Assembly: GCF_022605725.1 (NCBI RefSeq)
Contig: NC_065550.1
Span: 1,426,001 to 1,490,000, forward strand
Length of the DNA stretch: 64,000 nucleotides
Direction: 5' to 3'
DNA from: Anthonomus grandis grandis
Lineage: Eukaryota > Arthropoda > Insecta > Coleoptera > Curculionidae
The notes beneath the pieces are model-generated. The model saw nothing but the letters and a program-made list of their open reading frames with translations. It searched no databases and had not been told where the DNA came from. Position numbers and translations under genes: made by a program. Position 1 is the first letter of the stretch; the number at the start of each line of letters is the position of its first letter. Positions 23,481 to 33,187 of the stretch are shown piece after piece.

Positions 23481-24791
23481 TTATGTCCCGGTGTGGACTT
23501 CTGGGGTATCCGTAAAATTTTCGTTTGGTTGAAAATTATCGGGTTGGACATCATTATTTGAATTATTTACATATGATTGTTCGTAATCATAAAATGTTGG
23601 GTCATAATAATTATTATAGTCATATTCTTGGGGGTAATAGTTAACTTCGTCATAACCTTGGCTATTATTATAGTAATTATGTTCTTGACAGTGACAGTTG
23701 TTACTAGATTGGGGTGTCATTTTAGGGTTGGTTTGATTAGATTCTTCATTGAGGGTAAATTTCGGGTTGCCTTGAGTTTGAATGGCATTATGAATTGCGG
23801 TATTTCCCGATGAAGTGTCCATGGGTTCTACTTTGTCTAAGTTATTAGTATAGGGTCTCACTATGGAGAAAGTTGCTGGGCGCTTGTTATTATGATTAAA
23901 ATTGTTATAATTTCGATTACCGAAATTATTAAAATTATGTTGTGGTTGTTGATTAAAATGTTGTGGTTGGCCATTAAACTGTGGTGGTCTAAATGGATAA
24001 CCAGGGTGGAAATTTCTGTTTTGTATGTTAGGAAAACAGCTGTGGTTTTGTTGGAATCTATTGTGTGTTCTGAAGGGATTTGGAGTAGCGAAATGTCTCT
24101 GGTGGTTGTTAAATTGTTGCTGTTTAAATGAATTTGGGTTGTGATTAGATGTGTGGGCGTTTGAGTATGATGTTTGAGGTTGTGTTGGTTTAAATTCATA
24201 GTTTTTATTTTTATAGTTCGTAAAATTTTCTTCCTCTTGGGCTAGACTCATTGCCTCTTCAAGGGTATTTGGAGATTTTAATCTAACTAATAATTGCATA
24301 TGATAATTAAGTCCGTTGATAAAACTTTTTAAAGCTAAGTTGGAATATTCAGTTATTTTTAAAAGTTTTATTTCTTTAGAGTCTGTTGAGACGTTAATTT
24401 TCGAGAATAGTATGCTTCGAATATCTTGAAGCCGTAACCCAAATTGTTGGGGTGTTTCGTTATTTTTAGGTCTACAACAGATGATTTCTTGAACAATACA
24501 ATCAATCGATCTCTGATCCGCAAAAGTTGAAATAATTGATTGCTTTAGAAGCTCCCAGTTTGTAAGTTCTACTCTGGAGGCTACTAAGTCGGCGGCTCTG
24601 CCATTTAACTTATTTAAAACGGTGTGAAACAAACAAGTATTATTTGGGGCTGTTAAATTTGTTGTATCTCTATGAACCGCAAGAAAATTTTCACAAGCCG
24701 ATATGAATCGATTTATTTGTTTTGGATTACCGTCAAAAGATGGTATGTTGTCAGCTTGGTATTTTTTTAAATGGTAATTTGGTTCCGGCAT
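23481..24791 (-). CDS. Errantivirus gag, intact frame
   Basis: An uninterrupted 436-codon minus-strand frame starting at ATG 24791 (MPEPNYHLKKYQADNIPSFD). The N-terminal 200 residues carry the capsid-like region of errantiviral Gag (FISACENFLAV, CLFHTVLNKLNGRAADLV, FGLRLQDIRSILF). The C-terminal half is rich in Asn, Gln, His, Phe and Tyr and lacks a CCHC knuckle, as in many errantiviruses. It lies just downstream of the primer site and leader. Gag would assemble the particle. It is the only long gene of the element still open along its length. Confidence 0.8.
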   Translation of the reverse strand: MPEPNYHLKKYQADNIPSFDGNPKQINRFISACENFLAVHRDTTNLTAPNNTCLFHTVLNKLNGRAADLVASRVELTNWELLKQSIISTFADQRSIDCIVQEIICCRPKNNETPQQFGLRLQDIRSILFSKINVSTDSKEIKLLKITEYSNLALKSFINGLNYHMQLLVRLKSPNTLEEAMSLAQEEENFTNYKNKNYEFKPTQPQTSYSNAHTSNHNPNSFKQQQFNNHQRHFATPNPFRTHNRFQQNHSCFPNIQNRNFHPGYPFRPPQFNGQPQHFNQQPQHNFNNFGNRNYNNFNHNNKRPATFSIVRPYTNNLDKVEPMDTSSGNTAIHNAIQTQGNPKFTLNEESNQTNPKMTPQSSNNCHCQEHNYYNNSQGYDEVNYYPQEYDYNNYYDPTFYDYEQSYVNNSNNDVQPDNFQPNENFTDTPEVHTGT

Positions 24792-25325
24792 TTTTAAAGT
24801 TTATAAAAATGTCAAAATAAACAAATAAAATCTACACAAAAATGGTTAAAATTAAAAGCGTGTAAATATTTTATTATTTTCTTTTTCTACCACGAAAATA
24901 AAAGTTAAATCAAAGAAAGGACTAGAATAACTCACGGTATCAAGTACATAAATTAAACTTAAATAAATTCAATACGTTCCTTTCTTGTTAAAAACAAAAT
25001 AAACAAAAATCAAAAATCACTTACAGTGTTAAAACAAGTAACTTCATAGGTACCAATAGGATGAGCGATGTGTGTCTCTCCCAGGAGAATTATCTATGAG
25101 GGTTGGACGATGCTTGTTCCTTGCCTCACACCAATAGGACGAACTTCCCTGTCGTTTTGGATTGGACGATATTTGTTCCTCACCAAATGCCAATAGGTCG
25201 TGTCTTCCCTAGTCAGTTGAGCCCTTCTGCAACGCACTACCGATCGCAAAATTTCGAATACACCACGAATTGTTAAAACAAAAGCGACGATTTTATTTTC
25301 TCGATGCAATTATCCCGCTTGGTGT

Positions 25326-25343
25326 ATCCTACCGACTGCGCCA
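25326..25343 (-). other. tRNA-Ser primer binding site
   Basis: On the minus strand the sequence directly after the 5' LTR is TGGCGCAGTCGGTAGGAT. This is complementary to a tRNA-Ser 3' end (…TCCTACCGACTGCGCCA). Errantiviruses such as 17.6 and 297 are known to use tRNA-Ser. Confidence 0.8.
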
Positions 25344-25531
25344 GTTTTGTTCTAGGTTCACAAAACAAAATTTTAAAAAAGAATTTTATTTCAACTAACA
25401 GCAAGTACAGTTACAGAAATGACTATTGAAACTTAATTGTTCCTTTATTTATAAGTTTAAAGCGATTATGTGGCATAAACTAACCTAAGCAAAATATAAC
25501 AATGTAATTATTATATTCAGAGGGTGTAACT
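25343..25531 (-). repeat. Errantivirus 5' LTR
   Basis: 189-bp partner of 19342-19530. Together with the TCGA duplication it defines the element. Transcription would start within it and run towards lower coordinates. Confidence 0.9.
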
Positions 25532-25535
25532 TCGA

Positions 25536-26540
25536 CAACCTTTTTTACATTGTGATGATTCAGCTTATTATAATCTCCTAACCGGCGGCGGCTCGACAGA
25601 AATTCTTTATCACCAGATGTTGTTTTCTTACAATACTATATTTATTTTGTAAATTGGTTAATTACCGTAATATACTGAATTGAATTGAATTGAACTTAAC
25701 TGAAATCGACTACTTCTGGACGTAATTTAACAGTTAACAATTTCGTTAGTGCTTTTTTAGTTCATTTGTTGATTCTGTTAGGCATTTTGAATTCAAAACA
25801 GGAATTCAAAAAAAAAATCTCCTCTATATCCTTTTAACTGAATAATTCTCTACAAACTCTAACCTTCCAACACAAGTAAAACAAAACAGACCGTATCACA
25901 CAATCAGATAATTTTCAAATGCATACATATTGCACGGGTTTGCATTGGGTCACGGTGTCGTGCCGGCATACCCACCCATTCGCGTGTAAAAATTGCATCA
26001 ATTCAGCAGGAAGCGCATCGCGGTTCCCGAATTATGCAAATTGTTATCTAAAGCTATCTGGCATTTTAAAGGGCGCATTCTGACTTCCGACGCAAGACCT
26101 TAAAGCTTAATCTAGCCGAGAAGGCGTGGTTGCGATGCACGCTATCTTTATTTCATGGATTTTCCTTGGGTTGGAATTGTATAGCAGGCTACCTAGCAGA
26201 AAATCTTATATAGTTTGAGAGTCAAATAAAAATTTAAAGAATAATAACAATAAAGTCAGTGGTGCAGAGTTAAAAGTTTATATAGCTACATAGAATGCAT
26301 ATTGTTACGGTCATTTCACACTATAATCATTACTGACAATCACTAACAGCGGAAACGGCAAATTCAATTAAAAAATTACAGAACTCTTGTTTACGTTTTT
26401 CTTTTAATATAACATACAGAGGAAACATTACGCCTCACTTGAATAGGCTTTCCATTTTATCAATGATTAACAGGCGAAAATGTTTTAAAAACTGGTCAGC
26501 CACCTTATTTGCGTCAGTTATTTTACTGTAGTCGACATAA
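25536..26540. other. Spacer, first part probably the rest of the older Gypsy leader/LTR
   Basis: The first tens of bases after 25535 continue the sequence broken by the errantivirus, since 19338-19341 and 25532-25535 are its target duplication. The remaining sequence has a moderately GC-rich part (about 25940-26120) without a recognisable gene. No repeat boundary could be fixed. Confidence 0.35.
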
Positions 26541-26548
26541 CCATGATA

Positions 26549-26690
26549 CAAGGCATATAAATAATTTCTTAATTCCGCAACATAAAACTGCGAATTTCCA
26601 AAAATCATTCAGTTCAATTAAGTTATGGAATGAACTAGCGAACGAAATAAAAACACAAACATACATTTACATTTATAAAGAGTGCTAAAA
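26549..26690 (+). pseudogene. LINE ORF2 C-terminal fossil
   Basis: The + strand reads RHINNFLIPQHKTANFQKSF, then KLWNELANEIKTQT. This is the closing segment of many arthropod LINE ORF2 proteins (R-x-x-x-N-F-x-L-P-x-x-x-T-x-x-x-x-x-S-F-x-x-x-G-x-x-L-W-N-x-L-P-x-x-I-K). Sequence on both sides is too decayed to assign. It probably belongs to a different family from the other LINEs here. Confidence 0.55.
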
Positions 26691-26744
26691 GTAACTTATT
26701 GACCAAACAAGGAAATATCTTGTGATTTATATATTTTAATTTTT

Positions 26745-27073
26745 TTTTATATTTCTTGATACATCTATAATACACATCTTTGTGAGTACAAATAATTGTT
26801 TTATAAAAAATAAAAATTGAATCCCTCCGTTATTTTTTATTTAAATGTGTATGTGATTGAATTGATCTATGTATCACAGATTATTGCTTGGATTAAATCT
26901 ATTATAGATTTCTAATTAATACAATACAAATTGCGTGCATCTACGGTTTTTTTTAACTTTTTAAGTGAAATAATTTAAGAGAACTGATTACTTCGTGTGT
27001 TCATACATAAAAGTTTTTTTTTTATAATTTTAATTTTATTTTATTTTATTTTATTGTAAATCTAGGTTTAGGC
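26745..27073. other. AT-rich spacer with (TTTTA)n run
   Basis: Low-complexity sequence, including about five TTTTA units at 27030-27054. No gene visible. Confidence 0.4.
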
Positions 27074-27076
27074 TTA

Positions 27077-27520
27077 TAGTACAGTCAATCTGTAATTAAA
27101 AAAGGCCAGAACTTTTAAAAACTATCCAAGTCGCTAATTTTTTGAGGGTCGATTGTATTCCCAAAGAAAAACTTAAGTCCTCGGAATTGAGAGTCAACCC
27201 CCCCCCCCTTTTTGGGGAAACTCAAAAAGTTTTTCAAATCGATTTTGCGGCTAAACAGTGAGTCATGCAGAAAAACTTATTGAACATAAAATGTAGGGCT
27301 TTTTGTGCTCTACAATTCATCTCCTGGGCCCAAAGCTGTAGAACCAAAATTCGAAAAGTTAGAGGGCGCCAAAGTCACCAAAAATGACTTTTTTCATTTT
27401 TTCACTGAGAAACATTTTTTTTTTATCATCGCAAGGATTGCAAAAATGTAGAGGACAAAAATACCTACAAAATGCATGTCTTATTTTTTTTTCCGATTTA
27501 CCGTTTTTGAGATATAATGC
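27077..27520. repeat. Left terminal inverted repeat of the PIN/CXC transposon
   Basis: Matches 28963-29400 in inverse with scattered differences, from TAGTACAGTC inward to the segment ending in TTTACCGTTTTTGAGATA. Confidence 0.8.
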
Positions 27521-27615
27521 ATTTAATACCGAAATGTTTACTTTCGTGTATGTAGCCTGCCTCAAATGTTTGGCGAAAGCTGTTTTTCGTCGCCTAACGT
27601 TTGCGCATCATGAAA

Positions 27616-28845
27616 TTAAAGTAGAACCTGAACAAAATTTCCTTTACCCTTCTTGACAAATTGAAAAAAGCCATGCAGATGGCGCTGTAAGTCCATTGCA
27701 TTTCGGTTCTCTGAGGGGCTTGGGTATTTTGGCAATTTGAAAACTTGTGAAGGTAAATCATCAACGTCATTCTCTTCCAAATATATTGGGGCAACGTTGC
27801 TGCAGTTTTCTCCTGCACAGTACTTACAAGCAACAGAGCATATAAGACCTGCTTTGCGACATCCGCAGGCTGCCCCGCAGTCATTCGTCTTGCATCCAAA
27901 AGAAATTGCTTTCAGTATCGATTCTGGCGCTGGATCTTTCGAATTCGCTGCCGGTTTCAGTCCTTGATTTGTCTTCTCCCATCCCCATTCCAGTGGATCC
28001 ATAGTGTGGCCCAACCACGACTGCACCTGCAAGTAGGCTCTGCGACTGTGGAGATTTGCCGCTTCGACGGATGGTGGTAGCGCACGTAGATTTACCTTGC
28101 TCTTAGTTTTTGCCTGTACAAATTTCTTGTAGCGTAACTCTGACAGCTTATCTTTTTGAGTATTCCCAAGATACAGACCCACAAAAATTATTTGTCCTGC
28201 ATTTTCTATGTCTTTCTGATGAACTTTTCGTTTCTTAAAAATTTCTGCATGTTCTCGCACTTCATCATTACTCTCAAGTAAATTCACGAGTTTCGCTTTT
28301 CCGACCGTGAATGGAGCTGACGTAGTATCGCATCCACTGAATGCATGAGCTAAAAGCACGTGTGGCCTAGCCGCGTTGTACCTGAAACTGCTGGGTCCAT
28401 ACAACCGCTCCGGGACTTTTCCTTTACTAGGCTTCAACAAAAAAGTTTGTTGGTCGACTGTAGCGTTAGCAGTAAGCAAAAACAGCAAGTCAATGTCCTC
28501 TCCAACGATAATTGCGCACTCGTGCGTAGCAAAATGATCAAGAGCGCTTTGAAAAATCGAACAGTCCGCATCCTCTAAAGCCTGCATTGATTCGAACCCT
28601 GATTCATTTAGTTTATTCAATAACATGAGAATAAACCGGTCCTTGTTTCGGTCGTTTGACAGAAAGGTTTCTTATGACACTGATATCTTAGTGCTCTCAT
28701 GAAAATCAATTTTGGCTGCGATGTGCTTAGTAGAACGAAGTTGTTTTTCGTATGATTTCAGGCTGAAGTCTTCACTACCCTGCGGATATCCATCAAAGAC
28801 GATTGAAGTTCTGTGCTGAGGGTATTTCTTCATAACGTACCTCAC
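27616..28845 (-). pseudogene. PIN/XPG-like nuclease with CXC (tesmin/TSO1-like) domain
   Basis: The main frame is 28626-27616 (336 codons). The same frame continues upstream to at least 28845 (YVMKKYPQHRTSIVFDGYP), broken by one TAA at 28672-28674. Motifs: VGEDIDLLFLLTAN (acidic PIN/FEN core strand), AFSGCDTTSAP (a Gly-Cys-Asp-Thr-Thr motif of this arthropod family), WLGHTMDPLEWGW, then a cysteine cluster C-x4-C-x3-C-x-C-x6-C-x3-C-x2-C-x4-C (about residues 248-279) characteristic of CXC domains. CXC domains bind DNA. A nuclease role is inferred from the fold. The N-terminus appears truncated, so this may be a non-autonomous derivative. Confidence 0.65.
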
Positions 28846-28962
28846 TGCCGGATCAGCTGATGGAGGAGAGTAGATGCGGGGAGAGTGGGAGTGGAAAGGG
28901 GGACAGCGGTCCAGCGAGCAGCTGCTTTTTTTTCATCTTCGCGAAGCACTACACGACATTTT

Positions 28963-29400
28963 AATCCTTGTATCTCGAAAACGGTAAATCGAAAAAAAAA
29001 GTAAGACATGCATTTTGTAGGTATTTTTGTCCTCTACATTTTTGCTAAACTTGCGATAGTAAAAAAAAAAATGTTTCTCAGTGAAAAAATGAAAAAAGTA
29101 ATTTTTGGTGACTTTGGCACCCTCTAACATTTCATTTTGGTTCTACAGCTTCGCGCCCATGAGATGAATTGTAGAGCACAAAAAGCTCTACATTTTATGT
29201 TCAATAAGTTTTTCTGTATGACTCGCTGTTTAGCTGGAAAATCGATTTGAAAAACTTTTTGAGTTTCCCAAAAAAGGGGGGGGGGGGGGTGAGACTCTCA
29301 ATTCCGAGGACTTAAGCTTTTCTTCGGAAATAGAATCGACCCTCAAAAAATTAGCGACTTGGATAGTTTAAAAAAAAAAAATTACAGATTGACTGTACTA
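28963..29400. repeat. Right terminal inverted repeat of the PIN/CXC transposon
   Basis: Inverse counterpart of 27077-27520. Contains a G-run of about 16 at 29275-29291. Confidence 0.8.
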
Positions 29401-29403
29401 TTA

Positions 29404-31263
29404 GGTTTTATGTAGACTTAGGTTTTAATTTATAAAAGTATAAGATGTTTGTATTAGACACTTTTATATTGCTGAAAATAGTATATTTATACTTTTAACG
29501 GGTAGCATCCCGCAGATATATCGACATCTTTGTGGAGTTGCATGGTGTATCGTTTTTTTATAATCGCGATACTTTCCTTATTTGTCCTTTTTCGAAGAAT
29601 TGATAAGATTATTTCTGTATTACTCACCGTTATTTATGTGTATATTTTGGACAAGTAAAAAAGGATTTTTTTATTACTGTTATAACGGGAGGTTTTATTA
29701 TATTCTATTAAAACAATCTTGTTTCAGTCTAAAATAGGTCTATATTGTAATTTAATAATTTAGTCTAAAGAATCCAAAATTGCTTAGCTAAACTATTACA
29801 CATAAAACAATTATTGAATAATACCGGGGTGGTATTATATGTATTATACTTCACTTTAAACCTCTTCTTCTTAAAAAGAAGGAAAACACAATAACACTCC
29901 AAATTTTTCTAAGAACTATTTATTAAAAACTAAAAAAATTATGGAGTGAAGTTATAGGTCTAAAATGTAAAATGCGAATGAATTAAAAAAAAGCTTATTT
30001 CAATGTAATCACGTCTCTAAACGGCAGCGGCGTCAGTATTGGTACAAAGAAGATGCTTAATATACAAAAACGCACGTGCTGGTAGATAAGCATTTTAAAC
30101 AGTCCATTATTTATAAAAGTTTCAAGAACACATTTTGTTTATGATATAAAAAAAAAGCAAAGTCGCAAACAATTATTAATAAACATATTTCTACATTACT
30201 TGACATACTTGCATATGAACTGGCATGAATCCTGACTAAGATATTGACTATAGTAACATAAAATATTATGTATGTAGGTATTTACTATATGCTAAAATAT
30301 ACAATAATCTGATAAACTTAATTCTAAATAATATTATATAACTTAAAGTCGCTATTATTAGTATAATATCCAGCATGCTATCCAGCAGTTTGTGGAAAAC
30401 TGACTGAGCCGAATTTTCTGAAACTCATTAATGTCAAACGCCTTTATATAAGGCAACTCCCAAAGGACGCTTTTTAAGATAAACCCTTTAGAAGTCGAAT
30501 TTTTTTGTGAATGAATGTTGAACTTTTTGCGCGGTACCTCGCGGACTTAAACGGTTGTGGGGCCTAAGCAGTAACGTTCCCGACAATGTGGACAAAACAA
30601 CCTTTTTCTACGTAAATGTAGCTATCTTTTTCGTGAAAGCTATTTTTTTCAAAAAGAAACTCCTTCCAAGATAAACAAGCTCAAACTTAAAATTTTTTCT
30701 TCAAAAAAAGAAGTGAATTTTTCGACAAATAATTTTTTTTCTACTTCTAAAAAAAAGTTTTAATTTTTTTTGGTATCACCGTTTGAAAGCTTAATCATTT
30801 AGGATTAAATAAAGGTATTATTCATGACGCTATGTATTATACAGGGTGAGCTGTGTTAACAAATATAAACCCCTTTTTGAGCCTTTTTTTGACCGTTTTT
30901 TTCTACTTTTCTTAATAACTCTTTATTAGCCGCACCTAAAGATTTCAAACTTTTAGCGTTCTAAGAACTTTTTAAGTCCTATTTTTCGACATAGTCTACA
31001 ACTTTCTAGAGTAGTTTTTGCTCTACACCTTTTTTTTAACTTTAACGCTTAATACCGGCATACCTATGATACATATGAAATCCATTTTTATTCTGAAATC
31101 ACTGGACACTATCTGGCTATAATCCACTGAAAACCGTTTTTCTTTAAATGTTACCGTTTTTCCGCAACGCGCTGTTATTTAAGAAAAACCGAAGAAAATA
31201 AGCCTGAAAGTTAAGTTCCAATCAACCAGTCATACCGTCGACACCATGGGAGCCAACGCATAG
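29404..31263. other. AT-rich spacer with dispersed-repeat segment
   Basis: No gene recognised. Segments 29780-29815 and 30168-30243 together match 40561-40665. The intervening 29816-30177 is flanked by an 11-bp direct repeat. At 30842 a mariner-like terminus TA/CAGGGTGAGCTG appears, but no inverse partner is visible in the window. Homopolymer-rich sequence fills 30600-30780. Confidence 0.45.
29816..30177. mobile_element. Possible insertion flanked by 11-bp direct repeat
   Basis: AAACAATTATT occurs at 29805-29815 and 30167-30177. The related copy at 40561-40665 has it once, with the flanks joined. The segment is thus either an insertion with an 11-bp duplication or a deletion between short repeats in the other copy. 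It has no obvious TIR, poly(A) or coding potential. Confidence 0.45.
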
Positions 31264-31968
31264 TACAGGGTGACCCAATAAGACTGTTCCTCGGCCATAT
31301 CTCGAGAACTGTTCGTAAAAAAAATTAAAAAAAAAAAATTATTGGGTAAATCGGTCATGAAAAATCGTTGGAAAATATTTTCAAGTTCTAAAAATTACCA
31401 ACAGAGGGCGTAATTGCCATCTTAAATTTTAAAATTGCATTTTTCTTTAAATTTCGCATAACAACCAAATTTTTTTTACATTTTTAAAGAGAACCAGGTT
31501 ATCTATGATTTTCGTAAAATAAAAAAATCAGCCATTTCAAAAACAAAGATGGTGGAGCGCGTTCAGTTGTTTTTGCAATAACTTGCTTTAACTTCTTAAC
31601 GGTTTGACCGATTTTAACAAATTTGGTATCGTTGAAAAGAGCATTCCTTGGGCAATAAGAATCAACCAAAATATAGTTGATTTAGTTGAATCCTTTTCCG
31701 CCTGGGGGCTAGCTTTGACACCATCACCCAAAATCCTAAAAAAATCAAAAAAATCAAATGGAATGATATGACTTTTTCTTTATGAAAAAGTAGCCAAATA
31801 ACATCCAAAGAGGCCAGTGAAAACCGTTTGTCAAAATGTCTTTCCTAACCGCAAATATTGGGAAAATAAGGAAAAAAAACGCATCCCGAACGTAATAAGT
31901 CACTTTAATATTATAGGTAGGCCTTGGAAAATGAAACAAATGAAACATGAAAGGAACAAGAAAGTGAT

Positions 31969-33187
31969 CTAATGGCGACCCAGGTGTTCAAAATGGCCTC
32001 CGTCATTTTGGACGCACATCTGAAGACGCTGATGAGTTGAAGAAACAGCAGTTTCAATTTCAGCTATTGGGATATTTAAGATGGCATTCCTAATTCTTGC
32101 AATCATATCCTCGCGGGAAGTTGGCCTTGTTGCATAGACTATATCCTTAATCCTTCCCAGAGATAAAAATCAAGGCAGGTTAAATCGGGAGACCTAGAAA
32201 TATTCATTAAGTTTTAATACGTGTGCAATTATAAACAGAATCATTCCAAATAGGCAACGTCTGAAGATTCTTGTGTTAAATACTTGCCTTGGCGCCCAAG
32301 GGAATAGGCTTCCTCTTCCGATCCAACGGTCAAAGAAGGTGGCATCTAAATACTGGCGAACAGCAAGAGCATAATGGGCGGGGCAACCATCATGCTGGAA
32401 AAACATATTTTGGCGGACGTTCAGCGCAATATCTTCCATTAAAATTGGAAGAACATTTTCTAAGAAATGTAGGTATGTTAGACCATTTAATGCGCCGTCC
32501 AAAATATATGGACCAACAACCCGCCCTCCAATTATCCCACACCATACATTTACACTATATCTCCCTTGATGCTGAACTTGTCCAAGCCAGCGCGGATTAT
32601 TTCGGGCCCAAAAGTGCATATTATGTAAGTTTAAGTGCCCATTGCTATTGAAGGTGGCTTCGTCAGTCCACAACACAGTTGAAAGAAATTGAGGATTTTC
32701 TGCTATCATGCTTAATAGCCAGTGACAAAAATCTAGCCTTTGGTCGAAATCCGGAGGAGAAAGGGCTTGGTGTAAGTTGATATGGTAGGGATGTAGCCTA
32801 AAATAGCAAGAAATGTAAAAAAAAAACCCTAAGATATGATATTTAGCAGGTTACATACCTATGGGTTCGAAGAATGCGGTGAACCGTACTTTGAGGAATA
32901 CCCAAGTCTCGAGAAATCTCTTTAGTACTAATTTGGGGATTGATTTCTACAGATGCCAGGACATTAACTACATTTTGTTCGTTATTTTGCCTATTTCTAA
33001 TCATGGCAGGTCTATGGATGCTACCTGTTGTTAACAGGCGCTGGGCCAAACGCACAAACACGCGGCGATGGTATCGTGGTCGATTCGGATAGCGCAAATA
33101 GAAGGCGCGGGCAGCGATGGTCGCATTTTGTAAACACTCAAAATATATCGCCAGCATATTAAATGCTTCTTGTTTAGAAATCGGCAT
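31969..33187 (-). CDS. DD41D mariner transposase, three exons
   Basis: Exon 1 runs 33187-32859 from ATG (MPISKQEAFNMLAIYF) and holds the helix-turn-helix region (TKEISRDLGIPQSTVHRIL). Intron 1 is 32858-32798 (GTATGT...TTTTAG, 61 bp). Exon 2 is 32797-32288, with the first Asp in VLWTDEATF and the second in FFQHDGCPAH. Intron 2 is 32287-32194, with a GC donor (AAG/GCAAGT) and TTTCTAG acceptor. Exon 3 begins at 32193 and supplies RSPDLTCLDFYLW with the third Asp. Joining restores the family reading across both junctions. Just after the third Asp a single-base deletion (near 32150) shifts the frame; the alternative frame runs open to a stop at 31969-31971 (…GGHFEHLGRH). The gene may otherwise be intact. 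Confidence 0.75.
32194..32287 (-). other. Intron 2 of the DD41D transposase (GC-AG)
   Basis: 94 bp with donor AAG/GCAAGT and acceptor TTTCTAG. Splicing joins FPWAP to RSPDLTCLD in frame; read unspliced, the third catalytic Asp is lost. Confidence 0.7.
32798..32858 (-). other. Intron 1 of the DD41D transposase
   Basis: GT-AG, 61 bp, with a pyrimidine-rich stretch before the acceptor. Removing it joins RTHR to LHPYHINLHQAL in phase, as expected for this family. Confidence 0.75.

Larger units (their letters stand above)
19342..25531 (-). mobile_element. Errantivirus (env-bearing Gypsy-type endogenous retrovirus)
   Basis: Complete at both ends. It has two 189-bp LTRs (19342-19530 and 25343-25531) that differ at about three positions, a TCGA target duplication (19338-19341 and 25532-25535), a tRNA-Ser primer site and a polypurine tract. 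On the minus strand the order is gag, protease, RT, RNase H, env. LTR ends AGT...ACT and a Ser primer are features of the insect 17.6/297-like errantiviruses. The integrase and the start of env are missing. At 6190 bp it is shorter than the family norm of about 7-8 kb. It sits in the same orientation inside an older Gypsy element. Confidence 0.9.
27077..29400 (-). mobile_element. Long-TIR DNA transposon carrying a PIN/CXC protein
   Basis: The ends are exact inverted repeats beginning TAGTACAGTCAATCTGTAAT, flanked by TTA on both sides (27074-27076 and 29401-29403), so a 3-bp target duplication. The arms extend to about 27520 and 28963 (about 440 bp each). They include a C-run (27198-27211) mirrored by a G-run (29275-29291). 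Between them, on the minus strand, lies a protein with an XPG/PIN-like core and a CXC domain. A 3-bp duplication and an XPG-type nuclease are reported for the Academ superfamily; that assignment is my inference. Confidence 0.8.

Noticed and set aside
23577..24131. Open frames on the + strand across errantivirus gag
   Set aside because: Antisense shadows of a low-complexity Asn/Gln-rich coding region.
30842..31263. Separate mariner element starting TA/CAGGGTGAGCTG
   Set aside because: No inverse partner found on either side in the window, and no transposase sequence between.
31754..31948. A 64-codon open frame, repeated almost identically at 33306-33500 on the other strand
   Set aside because: Both lie wholly inside the two TIR arms of the mariner element, so the identity reflects the inverted repeat, not a conserved protein.
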